NCBI GenBank assembly: GCA_036497285.1
Contig: DASXJR010000069.1
Span: 1-64,000, forward strand
DNA: 64,000 bases
Direction of reading: 5' to 3'
From: RYN-133 sp036497285
Lineage (GTDB): Bacteria > Actinomycetota > Actinomycetes > Mycobacteriales > Jatrophihabitantaceae
Under the pieces are notes generated by a model that did no database searches, was not told where the DNA came from, and worked only from the letters and a program-made list of their open reading frames with translations. Positions 44,112 through 52,973 of the stretch are shown piece by piece (positions within the stretch are counted from its first letter, which is position 1; the number at the start of each line of letters is the position of its first letter). A program made the translations under genes and the position numbers.

Positions 44112-45419
44112 CTAATAGGGCAGGAAGCAGATACCGCCGTGATTGGTCTGATGGCCGCACATCTGTGCCTTGCCCTGCTTGAAGGTGTCGCTGGCCACCC
44201 ACAGCCCCGCAGGGGTGAGCACGAGGTCGTCGGCTCCGTGACCCAGAGCTCGGGTGGGGTTCCAGGAGTTTGCCGAGCCGCCCACCGGGTCGAGATCGGC
44301 CAGCCCGGGGCGCGACAGGGCTCCCGGGCCGGCGGAGTCACATCCGTTGGGGTTGTTGGCCCACCGTTCGTGACCGCCGACGTAGACATTCTGGCTGTCG
44401 GCGACGACGCCGTAATACGAGTCGCACCCGGTGTAGTTGATCCACAACGGGTTCTGTGCAGTACTTGCCGCTGAGAACGCGAAGGCCGCGTCACACAATC
44501 CGGCCCGCGGTTGGCTGGTGCTCGATCCTGGCCCGGACAACGGGTGATAACCGGTGCTCACCCCGTAGATCGTCTGGTCGTCCGGCGACCACGCGGCGGA
44601 TCTCGTGTAATACGTCTCGCTGAGGACGCACGACTGCGCAAGACCCGAAGCGTTCCATCCGTCCAGGGTCACGGTCGTCGCTCCGAGGTCGAATACCGCC
44701 ACCTGTTGCCGTGCATGCCCGCCGATCGACGTGAAGACACCTTCCACGAGAAGTTTGTTGCCGGAATGACTCAGTTGCGAGTTGTCGATTTTCTTTGAGG
44801 TGCGCGGATAGCGGCCACTTATTGCGAGATTCGCATACGGGGTGACCGTGCCCGTGCTGGGATCGAGACTGGCGAATTCGGTGCGTGCCGCGCCGTTGAT
44901 GTTTCCGAACGCACCGCCCACGAGGATCTGTCCGTGTGTGTAATCCACGGTATAGACCGCTGCGCCCGAATTATGGCGAAAGCTGCTCTTAACCGCGCCG
45001 GTGGTTGTATCTACCGCGGCAATGTTCGTCGCGGAAGTCCCGTGGACGCTCGTGAAGCTCCCGCCGAGGTAGGCCGTGCGACAGTCCGGCGACAACGCGA
45101 TGTCATTGACCGGGCCGTTCACGGCTGGGTTCCAAGCGGTGACTGCGCCGGTCGTCTGCGAGAAGCTGAACGCATTCCCGCGCGTGTATGTGTGCGATCC
45201 CTGCCCGACCGCGCTGATTGTGCCGACTGCATACATCAGGTCGCCGCACGGTACGAGCCGGCGAACGTTCTGCATCGGGGTGCTGCTGAGCAACCACGGG
45301 GTGTTTCGTGACGGCACCTCGCCGACCGTCCCAGTCGCTGCGTTCGCCGGCACGCTCGTTCCTACGAGCGCTGCGACTATGACGGCGCCCACCCCGAAAG
45401 TGATCCATTTCCGGTTCAT
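44112..45419 (-). CDS. Secreted beta-propeller protein (DUF5122-like blades)
   Basis: A 435-residue secreted protein with a signal peptide ending near ANAA and then repeated blade motifs of the YLGGSFTSVHG and VGGAFGNING kind. The segment VYVGGHERWANNPNG, followed by RPGLADLDP and a conserved WNP, closely matches the propeller of the 1,395-residue protein (VYIGGHNRWNNNPYG), so the two are paralogs. It lacks malectin and PKD domains. The ATG at 45,419 has a G-rich site just upstream. It heads the minus-strand operon with sulfotransferase 2 and a GT2. Confidence 0.82.
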   Translation of the reverse strand: MNRKWITFGVGAVIVAALVGTSVPANAATGTVGEVPSRNTPWLLSSTPMQNVRRLVPCGDLMYAVGTISAVGQGSHTYTRGNAFSFSQTTGAVTAWNPAVNGPVNDIALSPDCRTAYLGGSFTSVHGTSATNIAAVDTTTGAVKSSFRHNSGAAVYTVDYTHGQILVGGAFGNINGAARTEFASLDPSTGTVTPYANLAISGRYPRTSKKIDNSQLSHSGNKLLVEGVFTSIGGHARQQVAVFDLGATTVTLDGWNASGLAQSCVLSETYYTRSAAWSPDDQTIYGVSTGYHPLSGPGSSTSQPRAGLCDAAFAFSAASTAQNPLWINYTGCDSYYGVVADSQNVYVGGHERWANNPNGCDSAGPGALSRPGLADLDPVGGSANSWNPTRALGHGADDLVLTPAGLWVASDTFKQGKAQMCGHQTNHGGICFLPY

Positions 45420-45977
45420 TCCTTGGCCCCCCTCGCGCGGCCAACCGGTAATGCCCCGCACCGTCCCGCGCACAGGTGCGAAAAAAGTGTAAGCGAATGA
45501 GCCTGGGGACAGGCCGAGATCACTAAATTCTCATCTTATGGCGATCTTGGTGCGGGTCGTCGGCATTGCTAGGCCTGAACCTGAGCAGGCATGGCGGCGA
45601 CCCGCAGCGGCCCGGGCGGCGCCTGCCGAACGGGCGATTTGCCCCCCGGTGGTTAGAAGTGGGGTTCGCCGTGGAATCATCTCGCGTCGTCAGCAAACGG
45701 TTTCGATCCAGTGTTAGATATTCGTTTTATTGATCTTTTATAGATCGTTTTATTGATCTTTTGTGAATTGCTTCATTGATCTCTGCTCGGAGGTGGTGTG
45801 CGTACAGTAGCGACTATTCAGACAAATTCGAACAATACAAAAATGTAAAAACAGCGTGAGCCGGCGCGAGGTTTCGGGTATTCTTCCCACCGCGGGGGAG
45901 CAGTACACCGTCTGTTCTCGACCGGCCACGCGGGTTACCGCTCTGACTCGGTCAGACCACATGGAGGCCCCCCGGAA
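45420..45977. other. AT-rich divergent intergenic region
   Basis: These 558 bases separate the minus-strand propeller gene from the plus-strand GH26-like gene. No gene is seen. The right half is strikingly AT-rich for this genome (45,700-45,860) and contains three tandem 23-base units. It probably carries the divergent promoters of the two modules. Confidence 0.55.
45725..45793. repeat. Three tandem 23-base units with an ATTGATC core
   Basis: ATTGATC occurs at 45,729, 45,752 and 45,775, exactly 23 bases apart. Units 1 and 2 (45,725-45,747 and 45,748-45,770) are nearly identical over their first 15 bases; unit 3 has diverged. A TACAGT hexamer at 45,803-45,808 follows. Spacing of about two helix turns suits cooperative regulator binding. 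Confidence 0.65.
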
Positions 45978-47786
45978 ATGCCCCCCACCCATGAGAACAA
46001 GCACGCGCTGCACCCCCGGCACGCGCGTGCCGCCGGAGCGCACCGCCGCTCGCCAGACCCCCACTCCACGGCCACGCACCCCACCCGCCGATCTGCGCGT
46101 CGGCCGCGAACTGCGACGCGAATCAAGACAATTGGCAGCGCAGTGGCCGTTCTGGCCGCGGCATCGATTGCCGGGCTTGCGGTGAACACTCCGCTGAGCG
46201 CTGACGCGTCCAGCTCGTCCACGATCTCGCTGTCGCCGGTCGCGGACACCTATGTCACCTCGGGCGCGCCGAGCAGCGTTCGTGGTTCGGACATTCGGAT
46301 CCAGGCTTCGCACCAGCCCGGCCACGTCAAGATCGCGTTCCTGCGATTCGCCGTTCCCAACCTCTCCGGCAGGGTCCTCAGCGCCGATCTGGTCCTTACC
46401 CGCGATACCCACCATCTCGACAGCGTCGTGTATGCGAACGAAGTATCGAACTCGGCGTGGACAGAACGTGTCACGAACTACCGCTCGGCGCCTGCGATCG
46501 GTGCCGTGCTCGATCACCAGGCCACGGATCCGACGACCCGATCGGTCGATCTGGACGTGACCCGCGCCGTCGAGAGCAACTCGAAGCTCAATGTCGCGAT
46601 CACGTCGCGATCGGCCGGGTTCGCGTCGTTCCGTTCCCGTGAATGGGGCGCGGGCGGACCTCGGCTCCAACTGGTCGTGGGCGCACCCGAAACCAGTCCG
46701 CACACACGGCCGCCGTCCTCGAGTGCGAGCTCCTCCACACCGGCGCAGACCTCTGCCGCGCCGTCAAGCACGGCAGCGACCTCGTCGGTGCCGGCGACGT
46801 CGGCTTCCGCCACCACGTCTGCCGCGCCGTCAAGTACGGCGCCGACGTCGGCCTCGTCGTCAGCCTCGTCGTCGGCCTCGTCGTCAGCCTCGTCGTCAGC
46901 ACCTGGCTCGACCGGGCCCAGCAGCTCGCAAGCCTCGCCGGGCAACTGTGTCAATGATCCGAAGGGCATGCCCGCGAACCGCGCATACGTCGGCGCCACG
47001 GCGGGGGGGACCCAAAGTGTCGCGGGCCTCGAATCGCAGACACGGATGCCGCTGGCCCTGCACCGCTCGTATTACAACGCCGACCAGGTCGCCAAGGCGA
47101 TCTCGGCCGTGACGTCCGATCTGGCGACCGGACGGCTCCCCTGGATCAGCTTCAAGCTCCCGTACTCCTGGGCCGACATGGCAGCGGGGCGGGGAGACGC
47201 GTGGGCGATCGATCTCGTTCAGCGGCTTGCGCGGGTCAACGGCCCGGTGTGGCTGGCCTTCCATCACGAGCCGGAGGGCGACGGCAACATGCCCGACTGG
47301 ACGGCGATGCAGCGTCACCTGGCACCTATCGTTCACAAGTACTCGTCGAACGTGGCCTTCACAACGATCCTGATTGCCTGGGATTCGTTCTACGGGCCCT
47401 CCCAGTACCGGTTGAGTCAGGTGTGGCCGGGAGACGGTCTGGTGGACATCGCCGGATTCGACATGTACAACGACTTCGGCACGAATCGGAACGGTTCGAC
47501 TCACCCGATGCTCGACCCGATGAAGTACTTCGGCCCGATCAGCACCTGGGCCCGCGCACACAACGTGCACTGGGGCGTCGCCGAGACGGGCTATACCAGC
47601 CAGGCGGCCGCGCAGGACCCGCAATGGCTGTCGACCGAGTACAGCGACCTCGTGTCGCAAGGCGGGCTTGCGCTCACCTACTTCGATTCGTCACTCAACT
47701 CGATCGCGGACTGGACCCTCGACGTCCCGACCAAGATCAACGACTTCACAAAGCTGCTACAGGCGTCGCCGCGAGTTTGTCGGTGA
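45978..47786 (+). CDS. Secreted DNRLRE-type plus GH26-like glycoside hydrolase
   Basis: A 602-residue exported protein. A long basic N-terminal region (1-50) precedes a signal helix (about 51-72). Residues 80-236 form a beta domain of the DNRLRE/CBM96 type, with VADTYVTSG and an IAFLRFAVPN strand. A Ser/Ala/Thr-rich linker (240-322) follows. The GH26-like barrel (about 330-600) has the acid/base candidate E431 in FHHEPEGDG and the nucleophile candidate E536 in GVAETGY. GGAGG lies ten bases before the ATG. It opens module 2 and is followed by a strong terminator hairpin. Substrate unknown; likely the locus polysaccharide. Confidence 0.82.
   Translation: MPPTHENKHALHPRHARAAGAHRRSPDPHSTATHPTRRSARRPRTATRIKTIGSAVAVLAAASIAGLAVNTPLSADASSSSTISLSPVADTYVTSGAPSSVRGSDIRIQASHQPGHVKIAFLRFAVPNLSGRVLSADLVLTRDTHHLDSVVYANEVSNSAWTERVTNYRSAPAIGAVLDHQATDPTTRSVDLDVTRAVESNSKLNVAITSRSAGFASFRSREWGAGGPRLQLVVGAPETSPHTRPPSSSASSSTPAQTSAAPSSTAATSSVPATSASATTSAAPSSTAPTSASSSASSSASSSASSSAPGSTGPSSSQASPGNCVNDPKGMPANRAYVGATAGGTQSVAGLESQTRMPLALHRSYYNADQVAKAISAVTSDLATGRLPWISFKLPYSWADMAAGRGDAWAIDLVQRLARVNGPVWLAFHHEPEGDGNMPDWTAMQRHLAPIVHKYSSNVAFTTILIAWDSFYGPSQYRLSQVWPGDGLVDIAGFDMYNDFGTNRNGSTHPMLDPMKYFGPISTWARAHNVHWGVAETGYTSQAAAQDPQWLSTEYSDLVSQGGLALTYFDSSLNSIADWTLDVPTKINDFTKLLQASPRVCR
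46851..46898 (+). repeat. Four tandem 12-base units in the Ser-rich linker
   Basis: Four nearly perfect copies of GCCTCGTCGTC[AG] encode ASSS repeats in the linker of the GH26-like protein. A longer imperfect duplication (TCTGCCGCGCCGTCAAG near 46,752 and 46,818) lies just upstream. Such tracts change length easily by slippage and keep the frame. Confidence 0.8.
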
Positions 47787-47802
47787 CGTTGATGTGACGT
47801 CG

Positions 47803-47838
47803 GCGTGCGGCACCGGGCCATCGTCCGGTGCCGCACGC
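47803..47838 (+). terminator. Strong hairpin after the GH26-like gene
   Basis: A perfect 14-base stem (47,803-47,816 with 47,825-47,838) and an 8-base loop lie 17 bases past the stop codon. There is no clean T-tract, which is common for actinobacterial terminators. Confidence 0.75.
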
Positions 47839-48243
47839 TGTTCCCGTCCAGGCCGACTGGCGTGCGCACGGCGAGGCGCACGTGCGTGCTCTCACCGCCG
47901 CGGCGCTGGGCCGGGCACGTGTCGCCCCCGGCAGCAGCGCGCTCCCGCCGTCGCATGCTCGCCGAGCGCCCCATACCGATGAGTGAGGCGCCGCGAGTGG
48001 CTCCGGAATCCCTGGGTTCTGGTCGCGTCGAACAAGCCGGCGAAGGGCTGCTGGCTCGGCTCCCACTGGCAACCGGGCGACCAATCGCTGACGATACCTG
48101 GCGCTTCGAGCAGAAGTCGGGCGGCACCGTCGCCTCCTGACGGGTCGGCCGCCGGCCCGATTGCGAAACGTTATCCACGGTTTCGCCGCGTCGACTTGCG
48201 CCTAATCCCTTCCTGCGAAACTATTGTTAAGTAGCAGTTCGGT

Positions 48244-48271
48244 CGAGGTCCGCCGCGGGGGTCGGACCTCG
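48244..48271 (+). terminator. Hairpin in the leader of module 2 (terminator or attenuator)
   Basis: CGAGGTCCG (48,244-48,252) pairs perfectly with CGGACCTCG (48,263-48,271) around a 10-base G-rich loop. It lies far from any stop codon, about 550 bases before the sugar transferase, so attenuation of a long leader is as likely as termination. Confidence 0.4.
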
Positions 48272-48715
48272 GCATGACGACCGCGCGAGCACCGACGGGC
48301 GCCGACGAACGGCCACCGGAAATGCGACGCGACATTCTTCGTCGACGTCTTCTTTTGGCTGCCCGAAATGCCTTCGGCGCGGTCTCCCGTGCGCAGTAAA
48401 CAATGTCAGGCGGAGCGTACTGGAAGTCCTGTTTCTCATTTTCGCGATTCGATTGTCTCCGATCGGTCGGTCGTGCGGAACGGACATATTAAAGGGCTAC
48501 GTCAAGATCATCGGATCGAGTCGATCGTAGTAGCGGAGCGCCCAAAACAAGGCCCTGGAAGCGCTTTGCGAGATCATTCGGAGAAGCAACCTCCGCTACG
48601 GTGGCATTACGTCACCTTTTGTGCGTTCTTTCGTTGGACTAATCACATCGACCTGTGGTGAGGCCAGGTGTGAAAACGTGGCGAACTTTGAGGTCGCACA
48701 CTATTTGAACTTGAG

Positions 48716-48743
48716 TTGCGGTAACGGTTCCGCGGGCTAACAT
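48716..48743 (+). promoter_or_regulatory. Possible sigma-A type promoter of sugar transferase 2
   Basis: TTGCGG (48,716-48,721) and TAACAT (48,738-48,743) are 16 bases apart and lie about 80 bases before the ATG. The match is moderate and untested. Confidence 0.3.
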
Positions 48744-48821
48744 GCGCGGGACTTCCGGCGATTCGGCTGTATTGGGGAATGCAGTTTTCGCGCCGGAAGT
48801 GGACATCGAGGGTGGGGGAGC

Positions 48822-50402
48822 ATGAGCGGGGGCCGGCTCGCCACCACGCCTAAGCGTGGTCGGCGCGGGGGACGTGCGGTGCACACCGTCGCGCCTCCTG
48901 CTGCCCGCGCGCACACTGCCGAGGACGCGGTTGAGGCACCGCCGAAGATCCAGGCGAGCCCGCCGGAACAAGCAACGCCGCCCGGGAGCCACTGGCGCGG
49001 GCGTTACCAACTCGCCGCAGTGGCCGTGGATCTCGCCGCGGCCACCGTCTCGGTGGCCGCAGCGTTCTTCGTTCGCTTCGGCGGCGACATGACCGGAATC
49101 CGGCTCGCGCACGTGATCGCGTTCATCGTTCTGCCGCTTGCGTGGCCGGCCGGACTCGCTCTGAACCGGGCCTACGAGGCGCGCTACCTCGGTGGCGGGG
49201 CCGTCGAGTTCGAACGGCTGGGCAAGGCCTTCCTGCAGCTGACGGCCGTCACCGCCTTCGCCGCGTACGCCACGCACGCGGACCCGTCCCGAGGATTCAT
49301 CCTGCTTGCGCTGCCGGCGACGTTGTTGCTCAGCGCGGCCGGGCGTTACGCGCTGCGCAGCGTGGTCCACCGCGCCCGGCGTACCGGTCGGGCGAGCACG
49401 TCGGTACTCGCGGTCGGCGGCATGACCGAGATCATCGCGTTCAGCGACAACCTGGTGCGCAACGAGCACGCCGGCCTGCACGTGGCTGCCGCGTGCTTGT
49501 CCTCGCACCATCGAGTTTCCACCGACGAACAAGAACCGCTCGCCCGGCGCGGCATCGCCCTTGTGGGCGACATCGACACCATCGGCGAAGCGGTGTTCGA
49601 AACCGGCATCACCACCGTGGCGGTCATCGCGAACCACATCAGCGGCGAGGAACTGCGCTGGATCTCGTGGCAGCTCGAAGGCACTGACACCGATCTCGTG
49701 CTGCTGCCCGCTCTCACCGAGGTCGCGGGCCGGCGGCTGAGTATCACCCAGGTCGGTGCTTTGCCCCTGTTGTACATGGCGGAGCCGGAGTTGAAAGGCG
49801 TGCGCCGTGCGTTGAAGGGTTGCTTCGACCGCACGGCCGCGTTGCTGGGCCTTGTCGCGTTCCTGCCGTTGTTGCTCGTCGTCGCACTCTGCATCCGGTT
49901 CACCAGCAAGGGCCCGGCGCTGTTCCTGCAGACCCGCGTCGGCAAGAACGGCAAGACCTTCCGGATGGTCAAGTTCCGCTCGATGGTGTTCGGGGCCGAG
50001 GAGCACATCGAGCGCCTGCATGCGGCCAACGAGTTCGACGGCGGCACGCTGTTCAAGCTGCGCTGCGATCCACGCGTCACGAAGGTCGGCCGATTCCTGC
50101 GCCGGTTCTCGATCGACGAACTGCCGCAGCTGCTCAACGTGCTCGCCGGCTCGATGTCTTTGGTCGGGCCGCGTCCGCCGCTGCCGCAAGAGGTTGCGAC
50201 CTACGGCGGCGACGTGCGGCGCCGACTGCTCGTCAAGCCCGGCATGACCGGGCTGTGGCAGATCAGCGGGCGTAGCGACCTGACCTGGGAGGAGTCGGTG
50301 CGCATCGACCTGCGCTACGTGGAGAACTGGTCGCTGACTTTGGACGCGTTCGTCCTCGCCAAGACGGTGCGGGCCGTCCTGCGCGCGGACGGCGCGTACT
50401 GA
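48822..50402 (+). CDS. Polyprenyl-phosphate sugar-1-phosphate transferase (WbaP/CpsE type), module 2
   Basis: A 526-residue membrane transferase closely paralogous to the one at 24,492. It shares the HWRGRYQ start of the membrane region, the ISWQLEGTDTDLVLLP middle segment, and the catalytic features QTRVGKNGKTFRMVKFRSM, DELPQLLNVLAGSMSLVGP and GLWQISGRSDLTWEESV. It would load the first sugar of a second glycan. A GGGGG run lies before the ATG. A hairpin separates it from the downstream GT4, so expression of the rest of the module may be modulated there. Confidence 0.94.
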   Translation: MSGGRLATTPKRGRRGGRAVHTVAPPAARAHTAEDAVEAPPKIQASPPEQATPPGSHWRGRYQLAAVAVDLAAATVSVAAAFFVRFGGDMTGIRLAHVIAFIVLPLAWPAGLALNRAYEARYLGGGAVEFERLGKAFLQLTAVTAFAAYATHADPSRGFILLALPATLLLSAAGRYALRSVVHRARRTGRASTSVLAVGGMTEIIAFSDNLVRNEHAGLHVAAACLSSHHRVSTDEQEPLARRGIALVGDIDTIGEAVFETGITTVAVIANHISGEELRWISWQLEGTDTDLVLLPALTEVAGRRLSITQVGALPLLYMAEPELKGVRRALKGCFDRTAALLGLVAFLPLLLVVALCIRFTSKGPALFLQTRVGKNGKTFRMVKFRSMVFGAEEHIERLHAANEFDGGTLFKLRCDPRVTKVGRFLRRFSIDELPQLLNVLAGSMSLVGPRPPLPQEVATYGGDVRRRLLVKPGMTGLWQISGRSDLTWEESVRIDLRYVENWSLTLDAFVLAKTVRAVLRADGAY

Positions 50403-50464
50403 GCCGCGGAGGGAAGCGAGGGACACACGAAGAACGCGAACAAGAACGACTGAACAAAAAACGA

Positions 50465-50484
50465 GGTGGGAAACGGTTCCCACC
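50465..50484 (+). terminator. Short perfect hairpin between sugar transferase 2 and GT4
   Basis: GGTGGGAA (50,465-50,472) and TTCCCACC (50,477-50,484) pair around a 4-base loop, 63 bases after the stop and just before the next gene's ribosome site. It may be a weak terminator or a 5' leader structure. Confidence 0.45.
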
Positions 50485-50505
50485 CCACGCGCCGAGTTTG
50501 GGGGA

Positions 50506-51681
50506 ATGAAGGTGCGTATAGCAATGGTCGGCACCAGGGGGGTGCCAGCCCGGTACGGGGGATTCGAGACCTGCGTCGAGCAGGTCGGCCAGCGACTGGT
50601 CAAGGCAGGTCACGAGGTCGTCGTGTACTGCCGCACGACCATCGGGCCGGACGAACTCGAGGAATACCCCGAGGAGCACCTGGGCATGCGGCTGGTCTAC
50701 ATGCCGGCAATCCCCAAGAAGGCGATCGAGACGCTGAGCCACACCGCGGCCTCCGCGGCGCACTTGATGGTGCACCCGGTCGACGTGGCGCTGGTGTTCA
50801 ACTCGGCCAACGCGCCGTTCGTACCGATGCTGCGCGCTCGCGGCATCCCCGTGGCCACCCACGTCGACGGTCTCGAGTGGAAGCGCGACAAGTGGCAGGG
50901 CGTCGGCCGCAAGTACTACCGGCTCGCCGAGTCGATGTCCGTGCGGTGGTCCGACGCGTTGATCGCGGACGCGCAGGGCATCTCCGATTACTACGAGGCC
51001 GAGTTCGCAGCCCCCACCGAACTCATCGCCTACGGCGCGCCGATCCTCGTCAACGAGCGCGCGGAACTGATCGAGGAACTCGGCCTGGCCTCGCGCCAGT
51101 ACCACCTGGTCGTCGCCCGGTTCGAGCCGGAGAACCACGTCGACGTGATCGTCGACGGCTACACCCGCAGCGGTGCGAACCTGCCACTGGTCGTGGTCGG
51201 CGCAGCGCCCTACGCGGACGCGTACACCGCACGCATCCGGTCGCTGTGCGACGATCGCGTGCGGCTGCTCGGTTCGGTCTGGAACCAAGATCTGCTCGAC
51301 CAGCTCTATGCGAACAGCGCGACGTATCTGCACGGTCACTCGGTCGGCGGCACGAACCCGTCGCTGCTACGTGCAGCCGGCGCAGGCGCCCCGACGATCG
51401 CCTACGACGTGAACTTCAATCGCGAGGTCCTCGAACGCGCCGGCCGCTACTTCCGGACGGCGACCGAGGTCGCGTATGAGCTCGAACTCGCCGAGAAGGA
51501 CGAAGGCGAGACCGCGCGCCGCGGTGCGCTCGGGCGCGCCCGCGCCCTGCGCTATGACTGGGACGAAGTGGCGACGCAGTACGAGCAGCTGTGCCTGCGG
51601 CTCAACGCGACGGGCACAGTCCCGCGTCGGCGCCGTCCGGGTTCGCCGAGCGGGAAGCGCTACGGCGTAATCCAGCCATGA
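50506..51681 (+). CDS. GT4 glycosyltransferase with DUF1972 N-domain (rhamnosyltransferase-like)
   Basis: A 391-residue transferase. The N-terminus IAMVGTRGVPARYGGFET is the DUF1972 signature found in capsule rhamnosyltransferases of the WchF/Cps2T type. The donor domain holds HGHSVGGTNPSLLRAAGAG, a variant of the GT4 E-x7-E region. A GGGGG ribosome site precedes the ATG. Its stop overlaps the next GT4 start (ATGA). A rhamnose donor is suggested by the family only. Confidence 0.88.
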   Translation: MKVRIAMVGTRGVPARYGGFETCVEQVGQRLVKAGHEVVVYCRTTIGPDELEEYPEEHLGMRLVYMPAIPKKAIETLSHTAASAAHLMVHPVDVALVFNSANAPFVPMLRARGIPVATHVDGLEWKRDKWQGVGRKYYRLAESMSVRWSDALIADAQGISDYYEAEFAAPTELIAYGAPILVNERAELIEELGLASRQYHLVVARFEPENHVDVIVDGYTRSGANLPLVVVGAAPYADAYTARIRSLCDDRVRLLGSVWNQDLLDQLYANSATYLHGHSVGGTNPSLLRAAGAGAPTIAYDVNFNREVLERAGRYFRTATEVAYELELAEKDEGETARRGALGRARALRYDWDEVATQYEQLCLRLNATGTVPRRRRPGSPSGKRYGVIQP

Positions 51682-52973
51682 GCAAGGCAGATCTGTCGAC
51701 GACCGGCGGCGCGGACCGGATCCACGTCCTTGTCGCGCATCCCGGCGCGGAGCTCTACGGCTCCGATCAACAGGTCGTTCGGTCGGTCGAGGCGTTCTGC
51801 GCCGTCGGATGGCGGGTGACCGTGGCGCTGCCCGAACGTGGCGCGCTGTGCACCGAACTCGGCGACGTCACCGTGACGGCGATCGCGTCGCCGGTGTTGC
51901 GCAGGGCGTGGCTTCGCCCGCTCGGTCTCGTGCGCCTCGTGGCGCAGACACCGCTGGCGATCCTGCGTCAGGTCCGCATGATCCGCGCTTTGCGTCCGGA
52001 CGTGGTCTTCGTGAACACGGTCACGTTGCCGCACTGGGTCCTCGCCGCCCGGCTCGCACGTTGTCGCGTCGTGGTGCACGCGCATGAGGCCGAGGAAGGT
52101 GTCTCGCGCGGATTGCGGGCGGCTCTGTATCTGCCGCTGTTGCTAGCGCACAGGGTCATCGCGAACAGCGACACCACTCGGCGTGTGATCGCTGCTGCCG
52201 CCGCACGACTTCGGTCGCGCATCCGGGTTGTCTTCAACGGTGTTGCCGATCCGGGTGCGCAGCCGACCACGGCGAGCGTCCCAGGCCGGCTCACGGTGGT
52301 CTCTCGATTGTCGCCGCGAAAGGGTGTGCACGACGCGATCGAGACGTTGCGGTTGCTCGTTGCGGCCGGGCGCGATCTGACCCTCGAGGTCTGTGGCACG
52401 GTGTTCGCCGGCTACGAGTGGTACGAGGCCGAGTTGCGCGAGACGGTACGGGCGGCCGGTCTGGACGACCGCGTGATCTTCGCCGGGTTCGTGTCACCGA
52501 TCGAGCATGCGCTGGCCCGCGCCGAGATCGTCCTCGCGCCGTCGTACGGCGAATCGTTCGGCAACTCGGTCGTCGAGGCGATGCTCGCCGAGCGTCCGGT
52601 AGTCGCCTCCGCAGTCCAAGGGCTGGCGGAGGTCGTCGACCATCGACGCACCGGCATGCTCACGCCTGCCGGGGATGCGGCAGCCGTCGCAGAAGTCGTG
52701 GCGCAGCTGCTGGACGACCCTGAGCAGGCTCGTCGGATCGCGTTCCGCGCGCGGCAGGAGGCCCGGTCGAGGTTCGCCACCGAACGGTACGGAAGAGCCC
52801 TGACGGACGCGGTCCTCGAGGTGCTGGAGGGCACGAATCGCGGGAAACCACAAGGGTTTCTCAAATCCGAACAGATTGTTGCTCAGGATATCTCTTCCGA
52901 TGCGAAGTTTGCGATGTTGAACAGTTATCGTCGGCCGGGCGCCCGACCAGCTTTGCGCGTGGTCGGCCGATGA
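51678..52973 (+). CDS. GT4 glycosyltransferase
   Basis: A 431-residue GT-B enzyme with VAHPGAELYGSDQ at the N-terminus, the donor motif SRLSPRKGVHDA and APSYGESFGNSVVEAMLAERPVV near 300. It overlaps the previous GT4 by four bases and the following lipoprotein gene by four, so the three are one coupled unit. The last 40 residues extend past the family core. Sugar specificity unknown. Confidence 0.88.
   Translation: MSKADLSTTGGADRIHVLVAHPGAELYGSDQQVVRSVEAFCAVGWRVTVALPERGALCTELGDVTVTAIASPVLRRAWLRPLGLVRLVAQTPLAILRQVRMIRALRPDVVFVNTVTLPHWVLAARLARCRVVVHAHEAEEGVSRGLRAALYLPLLLAHRVIANSDTTRRVIAAAAARLRSRIRVVFNGVADPGAQPTTASVPGRLTVVSRLSPRKGVHDAIETLRLLVAAGRDLTLEVCGTVFAGYEWYEAELRETVRAAGLDDRVIFAGFVSPIEHALARAEIVLAPSYGESFGNSVVEAMLAERPVVASAVQGLAEVVDHRRTGMLTPAGDAAAVAEVVAQLLDDPEQARRIAFRARQEARSRFATERYGRALTDAVLEVLEGTNRGKPQGFLKSEQIVAQDISSDAKFAMLNSYRRPGARPALRVVGR

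Larger units (their letters stand above)
47787..48821 (+). other. One-kilobase intergenic leader before sugar transferase 2
   Basis: No gene is recognised in these 1,035 bases; short open frames exist but show no domain, codon pattern or ribosome site worth reporting. The region holds a terminator hairpin (47,803-47,838), a second hairpin (48,244-48,271) and a possible promoter near 48,716-48,743. The part from about 48,180 on is AT-richer than the flanks, like the leader of module 1. Confidence 0.5.

Noticed and set aside
45725..45793. Tandem ATTGATC units as a possible CRISPR array
   Set aside because: Units are contiguous 23-mers with no spacers and there are no cas genes.
48170..48178. 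TTATCCACG resembling a DnaA box
   Set aside because: A single copy with no cluster, no dnaA/dnaN nearby and no AT-rich unwinding element; not an origin.
48639..50603. Long minus-strand open frame of over 600 codons opposite sugar transferase 2
   Set aside because: The plus strand encodes a recognised transferase with all motifs. The antisense frame has no domain and is a by-product of high GC third positions.
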